Assembly: GCA_016712045.1 (NCBI GenBank)
Contig: JADJRV010000029.1
Coordinates: 1-62,456 of the forward strand
Direction of reading: 5' to 3'
Length of the DNA stretch: 62,456 bases
Source of the DNA: Chloracidobacterium sp.
GTDB lineage: Bacteria; Acidobacteriota; Blastocatellia; Pyrinomonadales; Pyrinomonadaceae
Shown here: piece by piece, positions 1 to 8,562 of the stretch
How the letters are laid out: each line of letters starts with the position of its first letter
Numbering within the stretch: position 1 is the first letter of the stretch
Notes under the pieces: generated by a model
Database searches by the model: none
What the model was told of the DNA's origin: nothing
What the model saw: only the letters and a program-made list of their open reading frames with translations
Made by a program: the position numbers and the translations under genes

Positions 1-2231
1 TGATCGCGGTCGAGGATTATCGCTTTCGTGACCACATCGGCATCGATCCATATCGCATCGTCGGCGTTATTTTCAAAAATCTGACGACCGGCAAGGTCGA
101 GGGCGGATCGACGATCACGCAGCAGCTCGCCAAAAATCTCTTTCTTTACAAAGACCAGACTTACACGCGTAAGGTCAACGAATGGGCCGTCGCCCTGCAG
201 ATCGAGCGGCTTTATACAAAAGACCAGATACTCGAGATGTACATGAACTACGTATTTCTCGGCGCCGGTGCATACGGGTTTGAGGCCGGTTCGCGGACTT
301 ATTTTGGCAAATCTGTAAAAGACCTCAGCCTCGAAGAGGCGGCACTGCTTGCGGCTATTCCAAAGTCGCCGGAGTATTCGCCGACCCGCAACATGGAAAA
401 GGCAAAGATGCGCCGCGACATCGTGCTCGACCAGATGACCAAGTATTTTCCCGACAAATACTCACAGTCCGACGTAGATGCGGCCAAGGCAAAACCGATC
501 ACGCTCGCCGATACTGCCTATTATCAATCGCAGCCAAAATCGACCGCCTGGGATTATCCGGTCGAAGATGTCCGAAAATATCTCGAAGAAAAATACACAA
601 CCCGCGTCGCCCAAGGCGGCCTCAAGGTCTACACGACCATCAACATCGAGGCTCAAAAACTCGCGACTCAGGCGATCCGCCAGCGCCTCCGCAGCTATGA
701 CGCCGGCCGCAAATGGCGTTCGGAATACGGAAACATTCTGCTGGATGAAAACGAAGTACCAATGACTGACGAGAAAGAGATCGACAAAGCTCTCAATTCG
801 TTCAAGCACGCAGACTGGTACGGTGACGATTACACTGAGGGGGAATACATAAAAGGCCTCGTAATGAAATCCAACAACAACGCTGACGAGGTTGGTGTAC
901 GATTTGGCCGTTTCAAGGCGATCGTCCGCCCCGCCAACATGGGCCGCAGCGGTAAAAGGCCTAAGGACGAGCTAAAACCGGGCTTTTTGGCTGAGTTTCT
1001 TGTGAAAGGCGTCGATAAAGAAAAACAGACTCTGGACGTCGAACTGATGCAGGTGCCTGAGGTTCAGGCGTCGATCGTCTGCATAAATTCGCACAACGGC
1101 GAGATCGTCGCGATGGTCGGCGGCTACGATTTTCACACCAGTAAATTTAACAACGCGACACAAGGGTTGCGACAGACCGGTTCGGCATACAAGCCTTTTA
1201 TCTATACAGCTGCGGTCGAGGACGGTATGACGCCGGATATGATCGTCAGCGGTGCTCCGATCAAACGCGGCGGCTGGCAGCCGACCAATTACGGTGGTGC
1301 CCCGAGCCATCCAAATGTTCCGCTGAAGATCGCACTGGCCAAATCGTACAACATTGCCGCCGTCCACCTGCTCGAACAGGTCGGCATCCAGGCCGGTGCT
1401 CAGATGGTCCGCCGATTTGGCATCACAAATCCAATGGCACCAAGCCTACCTTCGGCTCTTGGAGCCAGCGAGGCTTCGCTACTTGAGATGACGGCTGCTT
1501 ATTCCGCATTCCCTAACAAGGGCATTCGTATGACGCCGCATTTGATCCGCAAGGTTTATAACCGCGACGGCAGCTTGCTGGAACAGTACGAAAACCAGAG
1601 CTCAAAAGTAACGAGCGAATACGTAGCGTTAACGATGGTCCAGATGATGCGCGGTGTTGTCTCCGGCGGCGGAACAGCTTCAGGTGCAAGTGCCGGCGGC
1701 CATCCGCTGGCCGGAAAGACCGGTACCGTCAACAACGAAACCGATGTCTGGTTTCTTGGCTATACGCCGACCTATGTGACCGGCGTTTGGATGGGAAATC
1801 CGCTGCGTAAAGAATCACTCGGAGCCGGCATGACGGGCGGCCATGGTGCCGTGCCGTATTTTAATGCCTTCATGATCCCCTTCATGAAAAACAAGCCGCG
1901 CGAATCGTTCCCAAATCCTCCGCCGATGCCGTCTGATGTAAAACGTGAGATGGAAATGCGTAAGCGTGAGGAGCTTGAGTCTCTGCAAGATGCCGACGCG
2001 AGCGGACGCCGCGGCGGTGCAATCATCCCGACCGGGCCTAAGGCCGACGCCGAAGTACCGACGACCGGAACAACTATTACTGATTCCGGCACGACAACCA
2101 AACCGGTTGATACCACACCGGACCGTCCACCGATAGTCAGGCCGCCTGTGATCCAGTCAACCCCGCGTCCACAGCCGACGGTTGAAAAACCGGCCGGTGA
2201 AAAACGTAAGGGGAAAAAGGGCGATGGTTAA
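1..2231 (+). CDS. Class A penicillin-binding protein 1A, 5'-truncated
   Basis: Bifunctional peptidoglycan glycosyltransferase and DD-transpeptidase anchored in the inner membrane. The reading frame is open from base 3, so the gene runs off the left edge; the first ATG at 237 is internal. The glycosyltransferase-51 motifs are visible before it: VEDYRFRDHIG (the EDxxFxxHxG catalytic signature) and GGSTITQQLAKN. The transpeptidase follows with GSAYKPF (SxxK; nucleophile Ser at base 1182), SYN near 1350 and KTGT near 1720. The last 75 or so residues are rich in Pro, Thr and Lys with no fold apparent, as is common for PBP1A tails. Only the N-terminal membrane anchor and the first part of the glycosyltransferase domain are missing. 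A strong terminator follows the stop. Confidence 0.95.
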   Translation, partial: IAVEDYRFRDHIGIDPYRIVGVIFKNLTTGKVEGGSTITQQLAKNLFLYKDQTYTRKVNEWAVALQIERLYTKDQILEMYMNYVFLGAGAYGFEAGSRTYFGKSVKDLSLEEAALLAAIPKSPEYSPTRNMEKAKMRRDIVLDQMTKYFPDKYSQSDVDAAKAKPITLADTAYYQSQPKSTAWDYPVEDVRKYLEEKYTTRVAQGGLKVYTTINIEAQKLATQAIRQRLRSYDAGRKWRSEYGNILLDENEVPMTDEKEIDKALNSFKHADWYGDDYTEGEYIKGLVMKSNNNADEVGVRFGRFKAIVRPANMGRSGKRPKDELKPGFLAEFLVKGVDKEKQTLDVELMQVPEVQASIVCINSHNGEIVAMVGGYDFHTSKFNNATQGLRQTGSAYKPFIYTAAVEDGMTPDMIVSGAPIKRGGWQPTNYGGAPSHPNVPLKIALAKSYNIAAVHLLEQVGIQAGAQMVRRFGITNPMAPSLPSALGASEASLLEMTAAYSAFPNKGIRMTPHLIRKVYNRDGSLLEQYENQSSKVTSEYVALTMVQMMRGVVSGGGTASGASAGGHPLAGKTGTVNNETDVWFLGYTPTYVTGVWMGNPLRKESLGAGMTGGHGAVPYFNAFMIPFMKNKPRESFPNPPPMPSDVKREMEMRKREELESLQDADASGRRGGAIIPTGPKADAEVPTTGTTITDSGTTTKPVDTTPDRPPIVRPPVIQSTPRPQPTVEKPAGEKRKGKKGDG

Positions 2232-2273
2232 TTCCGGAACCCGTGCTTTAGCGAATCAATTCTAAAAATAGAA

Positions 2274-2310
2274 AGACCGCAGACTCATTTTGAGCTGCGG
2301 TCTATTTTTT
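2274..2310 (+). terminator. Intrinsic terminator after PBP1A
   Basis: A 9-bp perfect stem (AGACCGCAG at 2274-2282 pairing with CTGCGGTCT at 2295-2303), extended inside by CTCA/TGAG, is followed by TATTTTTT. It lies between the PBP gene and the convergent esterase gene and may work on both strands. Confidence 0.85.
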
Positions 2311-2346
2311 ATGACACTGGCCGCCCGCTCACGCGTGCGGTTCTGA

Positions 2347-3084
2347 CTATTTTAAAAACTCACCAAGATAATACGGCAACATTCTCCTCCACCAGACCCA
2401 GTCGTGGTTGACGTCGTGGCCCCAGAGATCGAGACGATGCGGGATGCCCTTGGAATGAAGCAGGCCGGAAAATTCGCGGCTGCGGTCGGGTGCTTCGAAC
2501 GAACCTTGCCCAGTCACTACGACGATCGAATCCGCCTTTTGCAGACGGGGTAGATGATAGTCGTCGTCTAGATTACGAAGGTACATATCGGGGTTATTAA
2601 AATAGACATTGTCGTCGTAGTAACCCTTATCTAAATAATTATAGATGTCATAGCTGCCGCTCATCGCGATCGTTCCGCGAAATTCGTCGGAGTGTTTGAA
2701 ATACGTATTCGCTGCAAGCAACGCTCCTAAGCTCGCTCCGGTCGTCAAAGGTTTTGCATCCTCGCCGCATTCGTTGCGGATCAGAGGCAAGACCTCTTCC
2801 ATAATGTATTTGTCATAACGCGACAGCATCTCGACCTTCCAGCCGGGATGCGACTCGCGGTTGAGCAGGCTGTATTTATTGACCGAATTGATCGAATACG
2901 CACGGATCTGTCCCGCTTCGATAAAATCTTTGATCGCATCGACCAGATAAAACCGCTCATACTCCAGATAATCGGCCGCCGCCGTCGGGAACATTAATAG
3001 CGGATACCCCGCATGTCCGTAAGCCACCAGCGGCATGTCCATTCCCAAATTGTGGCTAAACCACGATGTCGTCTCTCGTCGCAT
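2347..3084 (-). CDS. Putative esterase, alpha/beta hydrolase (esterase D-like)
   Basis: A 245-residue cytoplasmic alpha/beta hydrolase of the PF00756-like putative esterase group. The nucleophile elbow is GASLGA in the middle of the protein, and the catalytic His is probably in the C-terminal GHDVNHDWVWW stretch, which is typical of this family. No signal peptide. It is the last gene of a three-gene operon (lipB, lipoprotein, esterase), 22 nt downstream of the lipoprotein stop. The physiological ester substrate cannot be told from sequence. Confidence 0.8.
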   Translation of the reverse strand: MRRETTSWFSHNLGMDMPLVAYGHAGYPLLMFPTAAADYLEYERFYLVDAIKDFIEAGQIRAYSINSVNKYSLLNRESHPGWKVEMLSRYDKYIMEEVLPLIRNECGEDAKPLTTGASLGALLAANTYFKHSDEFRGTIAMSGSYDIYNYLDKGYYDDNVYFNNPDMYLRNLDDDYHLPRLQKADSIVVVTGQGSFEAPDRSREFSGLLHSKGIPHRLDLWGHDVNHDWVWWRRMLPYYLGEFLK

Positions 3085-3106
3085 TAATTTTATGTTTCTC
3101 CAGTTA

Positions 3107-4054
3107 CTATTTTGTGATCGTAATTTCGCGAACCGTGGCGTTAAATCCGCCGTTGTCCACTATCTTGCCGTCCTTGTCCACCAGCGTTAGGACGATCTTA
3201 TGCTTTCCTGCTGCCCAGCCGGTCAGCCAGATAGGTTCCCATTTCTCGATAAATTTTGGCTCGCCGCCGTCGACCGACCAACTCACGCGATACTCGCCGC
3301 CATCGCCCGTTAGCCTTGCATTGCTCAGCCAAAAATCGATCATCACGGCATTTGTATCGTCGCCCTTATACTCGCCCTTGGGGCGGCTATAGGTCAGCAG
3401 AGGCTTAGTTGCATCAACCGGGCCGGCGGTCGAATTTTGCATATCTTTACCCTCGGGCGTCGGTTTTGGTTCGACGTTAGCGTTCGCCATCGTATTGCCG
3501 TTCGACGTTGTCGTCGGTTTGGTCTTATCGCCGCCGCCGTTCTTGACGGTAAATTTTACCATCTGAAACGCACCTTCGTTCTTATAGCTTTCGTGCCAAG
3601 GCCTTGACGGAAAAACGCGCAAGGTATGCTCGCCGTCCACCACGTTTCGCAGCTCAAACTCGCTGCCGAGATTGTAATATGCCTCATACGGTTGATTGTC
3701 GAGGATCACATGAATGTGATTGCCGGTGTGCGTTTCCTCGTTCATTCCGGGCATATAGCCTTTCAGGTCACCGCCGATCTCAAGCTTTACTTTTACGACC
3801 GCGCTTGTGAGCGTCGCATTCGCTTTTGGCTCTAACACTTTGATCGTCGGAGCGGCCGTATCCTGTTCGCCGCGCGCCGCCATCAGATCTTTGATCTTCT
3901 GCGGCCGCTCACCCACGGCGAGATTCTGGGCGGTCGGCTTGGCACTGTTTGTATTACCGTTTTTTGCGTTCTGGCTATTATTCGCCGTACCGCCGCAACC
4001 GTAAAAGACAAAAATTGAAATCAGACCGATAAATAAAATAATTGCTTTCATCAT
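3107..4054 (-). CDS. Lipoprotein with two related beta-sandwich-like domains
   Basis: Secreted lipoprotein of unknown function. I place the start at the ATG-ATG pair at 4054 because GAGG sits 5 nt upstream and the signal peptide (MMKAIILFIGLISIFVFYGC) then ends at a lipobox Cys; an upstream in-frame start would bury it. After an Asn/Ser-rich linker come two domains of about 100 residues separated by a Thr/Asn/Pro-rich linker. Both share a plan: a strand with D-x-x-P, a G-E/K-H-x-L/I turn (VVDGEHTLRVF and AAGKHKIVLTL) and a terminal strand. This suggests internal duplication. Position between lipB and an esterase gives no clear role. Confidence 0.7.
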   Translation of the reverse strand: MMKAIILFIGLISIFVFYGCGGTANNSQNAKNGNTNSAKPTAQNLAVGERPQKIKDLMAARGEQDTAAPTIKVLEPKANATLTSAVVKVKLEIGGDLKGYMPGMNEETHTGNHIHVILDNQPYEAYYNLGSEFELRNVVDGEHTLRVFPSRPWHESYKNEGAFQMVKFTVKNGGGDKTKPTTTSNGNTMANANVEPKPTPEGKDMQNSTAGPVDATKPLLTYSRPKGEYKGDDTNAVMIDFWLSNARLTGDGGEYRVSWSVDGGEPKFIEKWEPIWLTGWAAGKHKIVLTLVDKDGKIVDNGGFNATVREITITK

Positions 4055-4061
4055 CTTTACC

Positions 4062-4742
4062 TCAAGCGTTAACCGCCTCAGCCGACACAAATGTCACGGC
4101 CTCTCTTTCATATTCAAAAACATTCTTAAAATTCTCGATCAACCGCTCTTCGACATCCGCCATATCGACCTCGCGGCCGAGCAGGCGTTCGATCGACGTG
4201 ACCGGTTCGCCCTCGCAGGCGATGATCCAATTGTAATAGCTCAGGTCGGTATTTACATTTAACGCGAACCCGTGCGTCGTCACCCAACGCTTAATGTGAA
4301 CGCCGATCGCCGCGACCTTGCCCTCGGTCGTATGAACTCCCGTAAGTCCTTCGACCCGAAACGCGTCTATACCGAGATCAGCGAGCGTGCGGATCAATAC
4401 CTCTTCAAGATCGCGAACGTATTTATGCACATCTTCGCGGTCAGGCGATAGCGAGATCACCGGATAACCGACGATCTGGCCGATGCCGTGATAGGTCACC
4501 TTGCCGCCCCGATTTATTTCAAAGACCTCAACGCCCAGATTCTTTAACAATTCCGCCGTCGCGAGCACGCCGTCATTCTTTGACCGCCGCCCCATCGTGA
4601 ACGTATGCGGGTGCTCGAGTAGCAACAGATGATCGGTCTCACGCCGCGCGATCACCTCGGCCTCAAGTTCTTTTTGTAGCTCAAGCGAATTTGCGTAGCC
4701 AACCCGCCCAAGCCTGTGTACCTCTAAATAACGCTGAGACAT
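4062..4742 (-). CDS. lipB: Octanoyl-ACP:protein octanoyltransferase
   Basis: LipB transfers octanoate from acyl carrier protein to lipoyl domains, the first step of lipoate synthesis. The family signature RGGKVTYHGIGQ lies near residue 75, the Lys-containing GKVAAIGVHIKRW near 145, and the catalytic Cys is in ACEGEPVTS near 173. The start is the ATG at 4742 (MSQRYLEVHRLG), matching the usual LipB N-terminus; an upstream in-frame ATG at 4799 would add 19 residues unlike the family. The stop overlaps the ribosome-binding region of the next gene, so the operon is translationally tight. No lipA is in the window. Confidence 0.93.
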   Translation of the reverse strand: MSQRYLEVHRLGRVGYANSLELQKELEAEVIARRETDHLLLLEHPHTFTMGRRSKNDGVLATAELLKNLGVEVFEINRGGKVTYHGIGQIVGYPVISLSPDREDVHKYVRDLEEVLIRTLADLGIDAFRVEGLTGVHTTEGKVAAIGVHIKRWVTTHGFALNVNTDLSYYNWIIACEGEPVTSIERLLGREVDMADVEERLIENFKNVFEYEREAVTFVSAEAVNA

Positions 4743-4790
4743 TGTCTCTATGATAAAATTTTTATGACTGATTGAACAGGAACGAACGTT

Positions 4791-5315
4791 ATGAGACATT
4801 TTCGACTATTTGCATTCGCGATGCTTATCCTCGCGATCACAAGCATTTCGGCGACGGCGCAAAGAAAGACCACAAAAAAGAAGCCTAAACAACCGACCGT
4901 CGTCAAAACGATCCCGCCGCTCGATGTCCGGGCCGCTCGCGAAAAGGTCGATGTTCAATTAGAAAATGTAAAACGTTTTGTCGATGAATACGGCCCTAAA
5001 GCAGATGCTCTAGAGCTGTTAGACAAGGCTTTTGCGACGAAAACAGTCTCAGAGGCGATCCTGACCAAACACGCATCGAACAAAAGATTTACGATCCAAA
5101 CCATCCGAAATCTAAGAGACGGCCTGTCGGCACTCGAATCGGAGTTTCGCACTAAACCGCTGCTCCAAAAATATCTGACGAATATTCAGGGGATAACCGA
5201 CCTCGCAACACAGGCGGAGGATTCGGCGATAGCCGGAAAATTTGTCGCCGCAAAAGACCCGCTCCGAGACATCGCCATGAAACTGACAGATACGCTCGCT
5301 GTCCTGCCTAAATAG
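4791..5315 (+). CDS. Exported helical protein of unknown function
   Basis: A 174-residue protein with a signal peptide (MRHFRLFAFAMLILAITSIS...ATAQ) followed by a Lys-rich stretch and a predicted all-helical body rich in Lys, Asp, Leu and Ala. Most likely periplasmic. No family recognised. It is divergent from lipB (48 nt apart) and is followed by mscL on the same strand, but the 150-nt spacing suggests a separate transcript. Confidence 0.65.
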   Translation: MRHFRLFAFAMLILAITSISATAQRKTTKKKPKQPTVVKTIPPLDVRAAREKVDVQLENVKRFVDEYGPKADALELLDKAFATKTVSEAILTKHASNKRFTIQTIRNLRDGLSALESEFRTKPLLQKYLTNIQGITDLATQAEDSAIAGKFVAAKDPLRDIAMKLTDTLAVLPK

Positions 5316-5469
5316 CTTATTTAGAACGTTGAGATCTAACGAGATCGGGGTTTGCGTACCATCGCTGACCCCGATCTCTATTTATTTCGGCCATTCTTTT
5401 GCAAACATACCTGGCCGATTTATACTTGGTGGCAGGTTTCGAAACTACATTCAAAAATTGGAGAAGAAT

Positions 5470-5907
5470 ATGTTAAATGATTTCAAAGCATTTATTGCAC
5501 GCGGCAATGTGCTCGATCTCGCGATCGGCGTTATCATGGGCGCGGCGTTTGGCAAGATAGTCACGACATTTACCGAGGGTATGGTGATGCCGATCGTCGG
5601 ACTCGTGACCGGAGGCATCGATTTCAAAGCAAAGTTTGTTGACCTGAGCGGAAAACTTGGGGCGGGCGCAACACCCGAACAGATCGATGCCGCCGTAAAA
5701 GGCGGTGCTCCGCTGCTCCGCTATGGACAGCTCATTAGCGATGTCATTACGTTTGTGATCGTAGCTTTTGTTATGTTCCTGATCGCCAAAGCCGCAATGG
5801 CCTATTTTGCAAAACTCGCGGCCGCTACACCTCCGCCCCCGCAGGAAGCCTTGTTAACGGAGATCCGCGATATTCTGGCTGCTAAAAAGCCTGCTGAGAC
5901 GAACTAA
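5470..5907 (+). CDS. mscL: Large-conductance mechanosensitive channel
   Basis: MscL is the pentameric inner-membrane emergency valve opened by membrane tension during hypo-osmotic shock. The 145-residue product begins MLNDFKAFIARGNVLDLAIG, the conserved N-terminal amphipathic helix and start of TM1, with the pore-lining IGVIMGAAFGKIV. TM2 (residues about 95-118) and a C-terminal helix (ALLTEIRDILA) follow. The start is the ATG at 5470, preceded by GGAGAAG; the open frame upstream to 5329 has no family match. Its TAA shares bases with the stop codon of the convergent DUF4256 gene. Confidence 0.95.
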   Translation: MLNDFKAFIARGNVLDLAIGVIMGAAFGKIVTTFTEGMVMPIVGLVTGGIDFKAKFVDLSGKLGAGATPEQIDAAVKGGAPLLRYGQLISDVITFVIVAFVMFLIAKAAMAYFAKLAAATPPPPQEALLTEIRDILAAKKPAETN

Positions 5908-6461
5908 ACCCTTAGCGAACTGCGGAACGCTCGGGCAGCGTAGTAGGATTCTGCTCCATTGTGATAAATAAAGACCCGGCCGAAGCGCAAGTCACCGAAA
6001 ATAGCACCGCCTAAATCTCTAATGTCGGCGGGCGTTTCGAGCCAACTAGATGTTTTGAGATCGAAATTTCCGAGTTTTTGCAGCTCTTGATATTCCGCTT
6101 CGGTCAGGATCTTAACGCCCATCGCAGCGGCCATGTCTTGAGCACTGGTTGCGGGTTTATGTTCTTTGCGTGATTCCCATGCCGCCCGGTCGTAACACAG
6201 GCTGCGGCGGCCTTTGGGGCTTTCCGGTGAGCAATCGAAAAAAATATATTCCCCCGTCGCCTTATCAAACCCGACGACATCCGGCTCACCACCGGTGCGT
6301 TCCATCTCGCTAAGTGACCATACCTTATTAGGAGCGGCTTCGAGTTTTGTCGAAACCTTGTCCCATTCGAGACCCTCATGACGGATCGTGTTTTCTGCGA
6401 AACGTTTCTGTAATTCGCTGATCAGCTCTTCACGGTCTTCGGTTAACAATTCTTTTTTCAT
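5904..6461 (-). CDS. DUF4256 family protein
   Basis: A 185-residue cytoplasmic protein resembling the DUF4256 family throughout: GGEPDVVGFDKATGEYIFFD, the CSPESPKGRRSLCYD segment and the C-terminal GVFIYHNGAES-like region. The function of the family is not known. The stop codon (TAG, 5904-5906 on the minus strand) overlaps the mscL TAA by two bases in a tail-to-tail arrangement. The next gene upstream on the same strand is the DoxX gene 37 nt away. Confidence 0.85.
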   Translation of the reverse strand: MKKELLTEDREELISELQKRFAENTIRHEGLEWDKVSTKLEAAPNKVWSLSEMERTGGEPDVVGFDKATGEYIFFDCSPESPKGRRSLCYDRAAWESRKEHKPATSAQDMAAAMGVKILTEAEYQELQKLGNFDLKTSSWLETPADIRDLGGAIFGDLRFGRVFIYHNGAESYYAARAFRSSLRV

Positions 6462-6498
6462 ACATTTTATTTACGGAACAAATAATGAAGTGTCCTTA

Positions 6499-6890
6499 CT
6501 ACGTGCGGGCCTCTGCAACATAAGTCACCTTTCTATTCTCAGGACGAAAATACCACGACACAATCGTTAGAGTAAGCAGCAATAGCGACGGAGCAATTTC
6601 GCTAAACGGATCGCTGACTATTATATGCGAAAGTGCCGCGCCGCTCATGGTAAAGAAAAATCCGGCGTACGCCCACTCTTTTAATAGCGGGTATTTAGGG
6701 ATAAGTACGGCGATAACACCCAACAATTTCCATATCCCCAACATCGTTAGAAGATACGATGGATACCCAAGATGGGACATTCGGTCCACATCGTCTTTCA
6801 ATCTCATTAATTGCACAATCCCGGTCGATGTCATCCCTAAGCTAGCCATAGGGTCGCGACCCAATAGATAATTTTGTGTGTCTTTGTCAT
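6499..6890 (-). CDS. DoxX-like membrane protein, frameshifted
   Basis: Small four-helix inner-membrane protein of the DoxX-like (PF13564) type. The expected N-terminus, MTKTHKIIYWVATLWLA, starts at 6890, only 4 nt after the stop of the SRPBCC gene, and then hits a stop. The rest (LGMTSTGIVQL..., LGYPSYLLTMLGIWKLLG, EWAYAGFFF) continues in another frame from about 6840. One missing base at about 6838-6843 (GC-TTAGGG) would restore a 131-residue protein of normal family length. DoxX-like proteins commonly sit beside ArsR and AHSA1 genes, as here. Either an assembly error or a recent null mutation. Confidence 0.8.
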
Positions 6891-6894
6891 AGAT

Positions 6895-7362
6895 TTATTT
6901 TAATTTGCTGACGATCTCTTCTAACCGGTCATGTGCCATATTTAGACCTTGGGCAAAGGGCAGCTGCAACATTTGGTCCCGGTCTGCGACCGATCGATAA
7001 ACGATCTGCATCGTGAGTATGCTGGTCTCGTCAGTTAGCGATGCAAATTCTAAAAACTCGAGCTGGACCGGAAACGGCGTGTTTTCCATTTCAAATGTCC
7101 TCGTGATCTTGGCTTGAGGAACAAACTCATGGATCGTTCCATTCGCTCGAAATACCACATTTCCCTGCGGATCGCTCGTCTCGAATTGGTAACCGCCGTG
7201 CTGCTTACTCTCGAGCTTTAACACTTTCGTCCCCATCCATTGCTCAACGATCTCGGGCTCAACATACGCCCGGAAAAGCAGTTCGAGCGGCAGATCAAAC
7301 TCTCGTGTGATCACCAGATCTTGTTGACCATCCTCAGCATTGATCTTTGTTTTGCGTTCCAT
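6895..7362 (-). CDS. SRPBCC/AHSA1-family protein
   Basis: A 155-residue cytoplasmic START-like fold protein of the AHSA1 group (PF08327). It opens with the usual ITREFDLPLELLFRAYVEPE and EQWMGTK motifs and ends in HDRLEEIVSKLK, so it is full length. The family binds hydrophobic ligands in a deep cavity; the ligand is unknown. It lies 1 nt from the upstream ArsR gene and 4 nt from the DoxX gene, so all three form one operon, a very common combination. Confidence 0.88.
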   Translation of the reverse strand: MERKTKINAEDGQQDLVITREFDLPLELLFRAYVEPEIVEQWMGTKVLKLESKQHGGYQFETSDPQGNVVFRANGTIHEFVPQAKITRTFEMENTPFPVQLEFLEFASLTDETSILTMQIVYRSVADRDQMLQLPFAQGLNMAHDRLEEIVSKLK

Positions 7363-7363
7363 A

Positions 7364-7681
7364 TCATTTCTTGTATTTCTTCATCACAGCCTCAAGGCTA
7401 TTAAACCTGTCGTCCCACATTTCGCGAAACGGTTCGATAAACTCCGCCACCTCTTTCATCTTTTTGGCATTGATCTGATACCGTATCTCGCGGCCGCTTT
7501 GCTCTTGGTTTAGTAGCTCGCACTCGGTTAGTATTTGCAGATGCTTCGAAACCGTCGGCCTTGCCGTGTCAAAATTTGCCGCGATCGCCCCGGCAGTCAT
7601 CGACTGCGTTGCGACAAGCAGCAATATCGCCCGCCGTGACGGGTCAGCTATTGCTTGGAAAACATCTCGTCGTAAATTCAT
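7364..7681 (-). CDS. ArsR-family winged-helix repressor
   Basis: A 105-residue transcriptional regulator. Motifs include ADPSRRAILLLVA, the recognition helix region ARPTVSKHLQIL and the wing GREIRYQINA. It lacks Cys pairs of metal-sensing ArsR proteins, so it belongs to the group usually found with AHSA1/SRPBCC proteins. Its start codon lies inside the left edge of a long inverted repeat (7681-7732), which points to negative autoregulation of this three-gene operon. Confidence 0.9.
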   Translation of the reverse strand: MNLRRDVFQAIADPSRRAILLLVATQSMTAGAIAANFDTARPTVSKHLQILTECELLNQEQSGREIRYQINAKKMKEVAEFIEPFREMWDDRFNSLEAVMKKYKK

Positions 7682-7732
7682 TGCGTAGTTAGATGACTAC
7701 ATGAATATACATGAAGTCATTTAACTACGCAA
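7681..7732. promoter_or_regulatory. Double palindromic operator of the ArsR operon
   Basis: Two 23-bp arms (7681-7703 and 7710-7732) are inverted copies with two mismatches and a 6-nt spacer. Each arm also contains its own smaller palindrome of the form GTAGT-N6-ACTAC: GTAGTTAGATGACTAC at 7685-7700, and GAAGTCATTTAACTAC with one mismatch at 7713-7728. The two centres are 28 bp apart. The position over the ArsR start codon and promoter suggests two repressor dimers binding side by side. Confidence 0.75.
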
Positions 7733-7772
7733 CTGGTTTGTATGATTTTTCGAAGGCGGAGCGGGTAATTAA

Positions 7773-8447
7773 TTAAAGAGGCTTTTTTAGCTCGATCGTC
7801 TTCTTATCAGCCGGGTCGCAAACCTCAACCTCGCCATTTTTGGCGGTCGCGGCTTTGGTGTCTATGGCGGGTAGACCGAGCTTTTCGCGGATAAATTTTT
7901 CCCCCTCGTCCGCGATCATCTCACCGTTAATAACAAAGGTTTTCTTCGTCAGCGTATCGCCTTTTTTCTCCATCAATGACGGCTGCAAAAAAATGTACCA
8001 CGGTGAACCCCAACCGCGTGTGTCGCCCGTCGATTGGCGATAATCGTAATGCTTGGTCTTTTGCTTTTCGGAACGGTTTTCGGACTCATAAACGGCCGGA
8101 AACGTGATCTTCATAAACGTGAGATTGTTCTGCATCGAAGAAACCGGGTCGTATTCGCCGACGGCAACTATCTCTAAACCGGCGGATTTGTATTTGTCAT
8201 AAAACCGCTGCAGCATCGGCGCGTCAAACCGCCAGTTACCGCACCAGGGGGCATAATACACGACGATCACGAGCTTTTTACCAACCGTTAGATCGCGCAG
8301 GTTTGTATCTTCGCCCGTACGGACACTCTTATAAGTCCAGTTTTTATAGTTGATCTCTTTCTCGACGATAGGCGCCTGTTCGTTTTGCCCGAACGCGAAA
8401 AAGGCCGTTAGCAAAATGGCCGCGAATGCAAAAAGTGTATTTCTCAT
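7773..8447 (-). CDS. Exported thioredoxin-fold protein with a single-Cys active site
   Basis: A 224-residue periplasmic protein with a signal peptide ending AFGQ and a TlpA/AhpC-like thioredoxin fold: VIVVYYAPWCGNWRFDAP in the active-site position, followed by a GLEIVAVGEYDP strand. The usual CxxC is CGNW, so the resolving Cys is missing. A separate Cys occurs near the C-terminus (VEVCDPADKK) and might act as a distant resolving residue. More likely a peroxidase-type or structural role than a disulfide reductase. Monocistronic, divergent from the next gene. Confidence 0.75.
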   Translation of the reverse strand: MRNTLFAFAAILLTAFFAFGQNEQAPIVEKEINYKNWTYKSVRTGEDTNLRDLTVGKKLVIVVYYAPWCGNWRFDAPMLQRFYDKYKSAGLEIVAVGEYDPVSSMQNNLTFMKITFPAVYESENRSEKQKTKHYDYRQSTGDTRGWGSPWYIFLQPSLMEKKGDTLTKKTFVINGEMIADEGEKFIREKLGLPAIDTKAATAKNGEVEVCDPADKKTIELKKPL

Positions 8448-8562
8448 TAAGACCTCGTGACTTTAAAGACTATCTTTTCAGATGCCGTTTATCAAGAAAA
8501 AAGTTGGCAGCTATCGCGGCATTACCGGGCGAATTAAAATCTGCCGCCAACTGTGATAATCT

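Noticed and set aside
5329..5469. N-terminal extension of MscL from 5329
   Set aside because: MscL proteins begin at the MLNDFKAF helix, and a good ribosome-binding site precedes the ATG at 5470.
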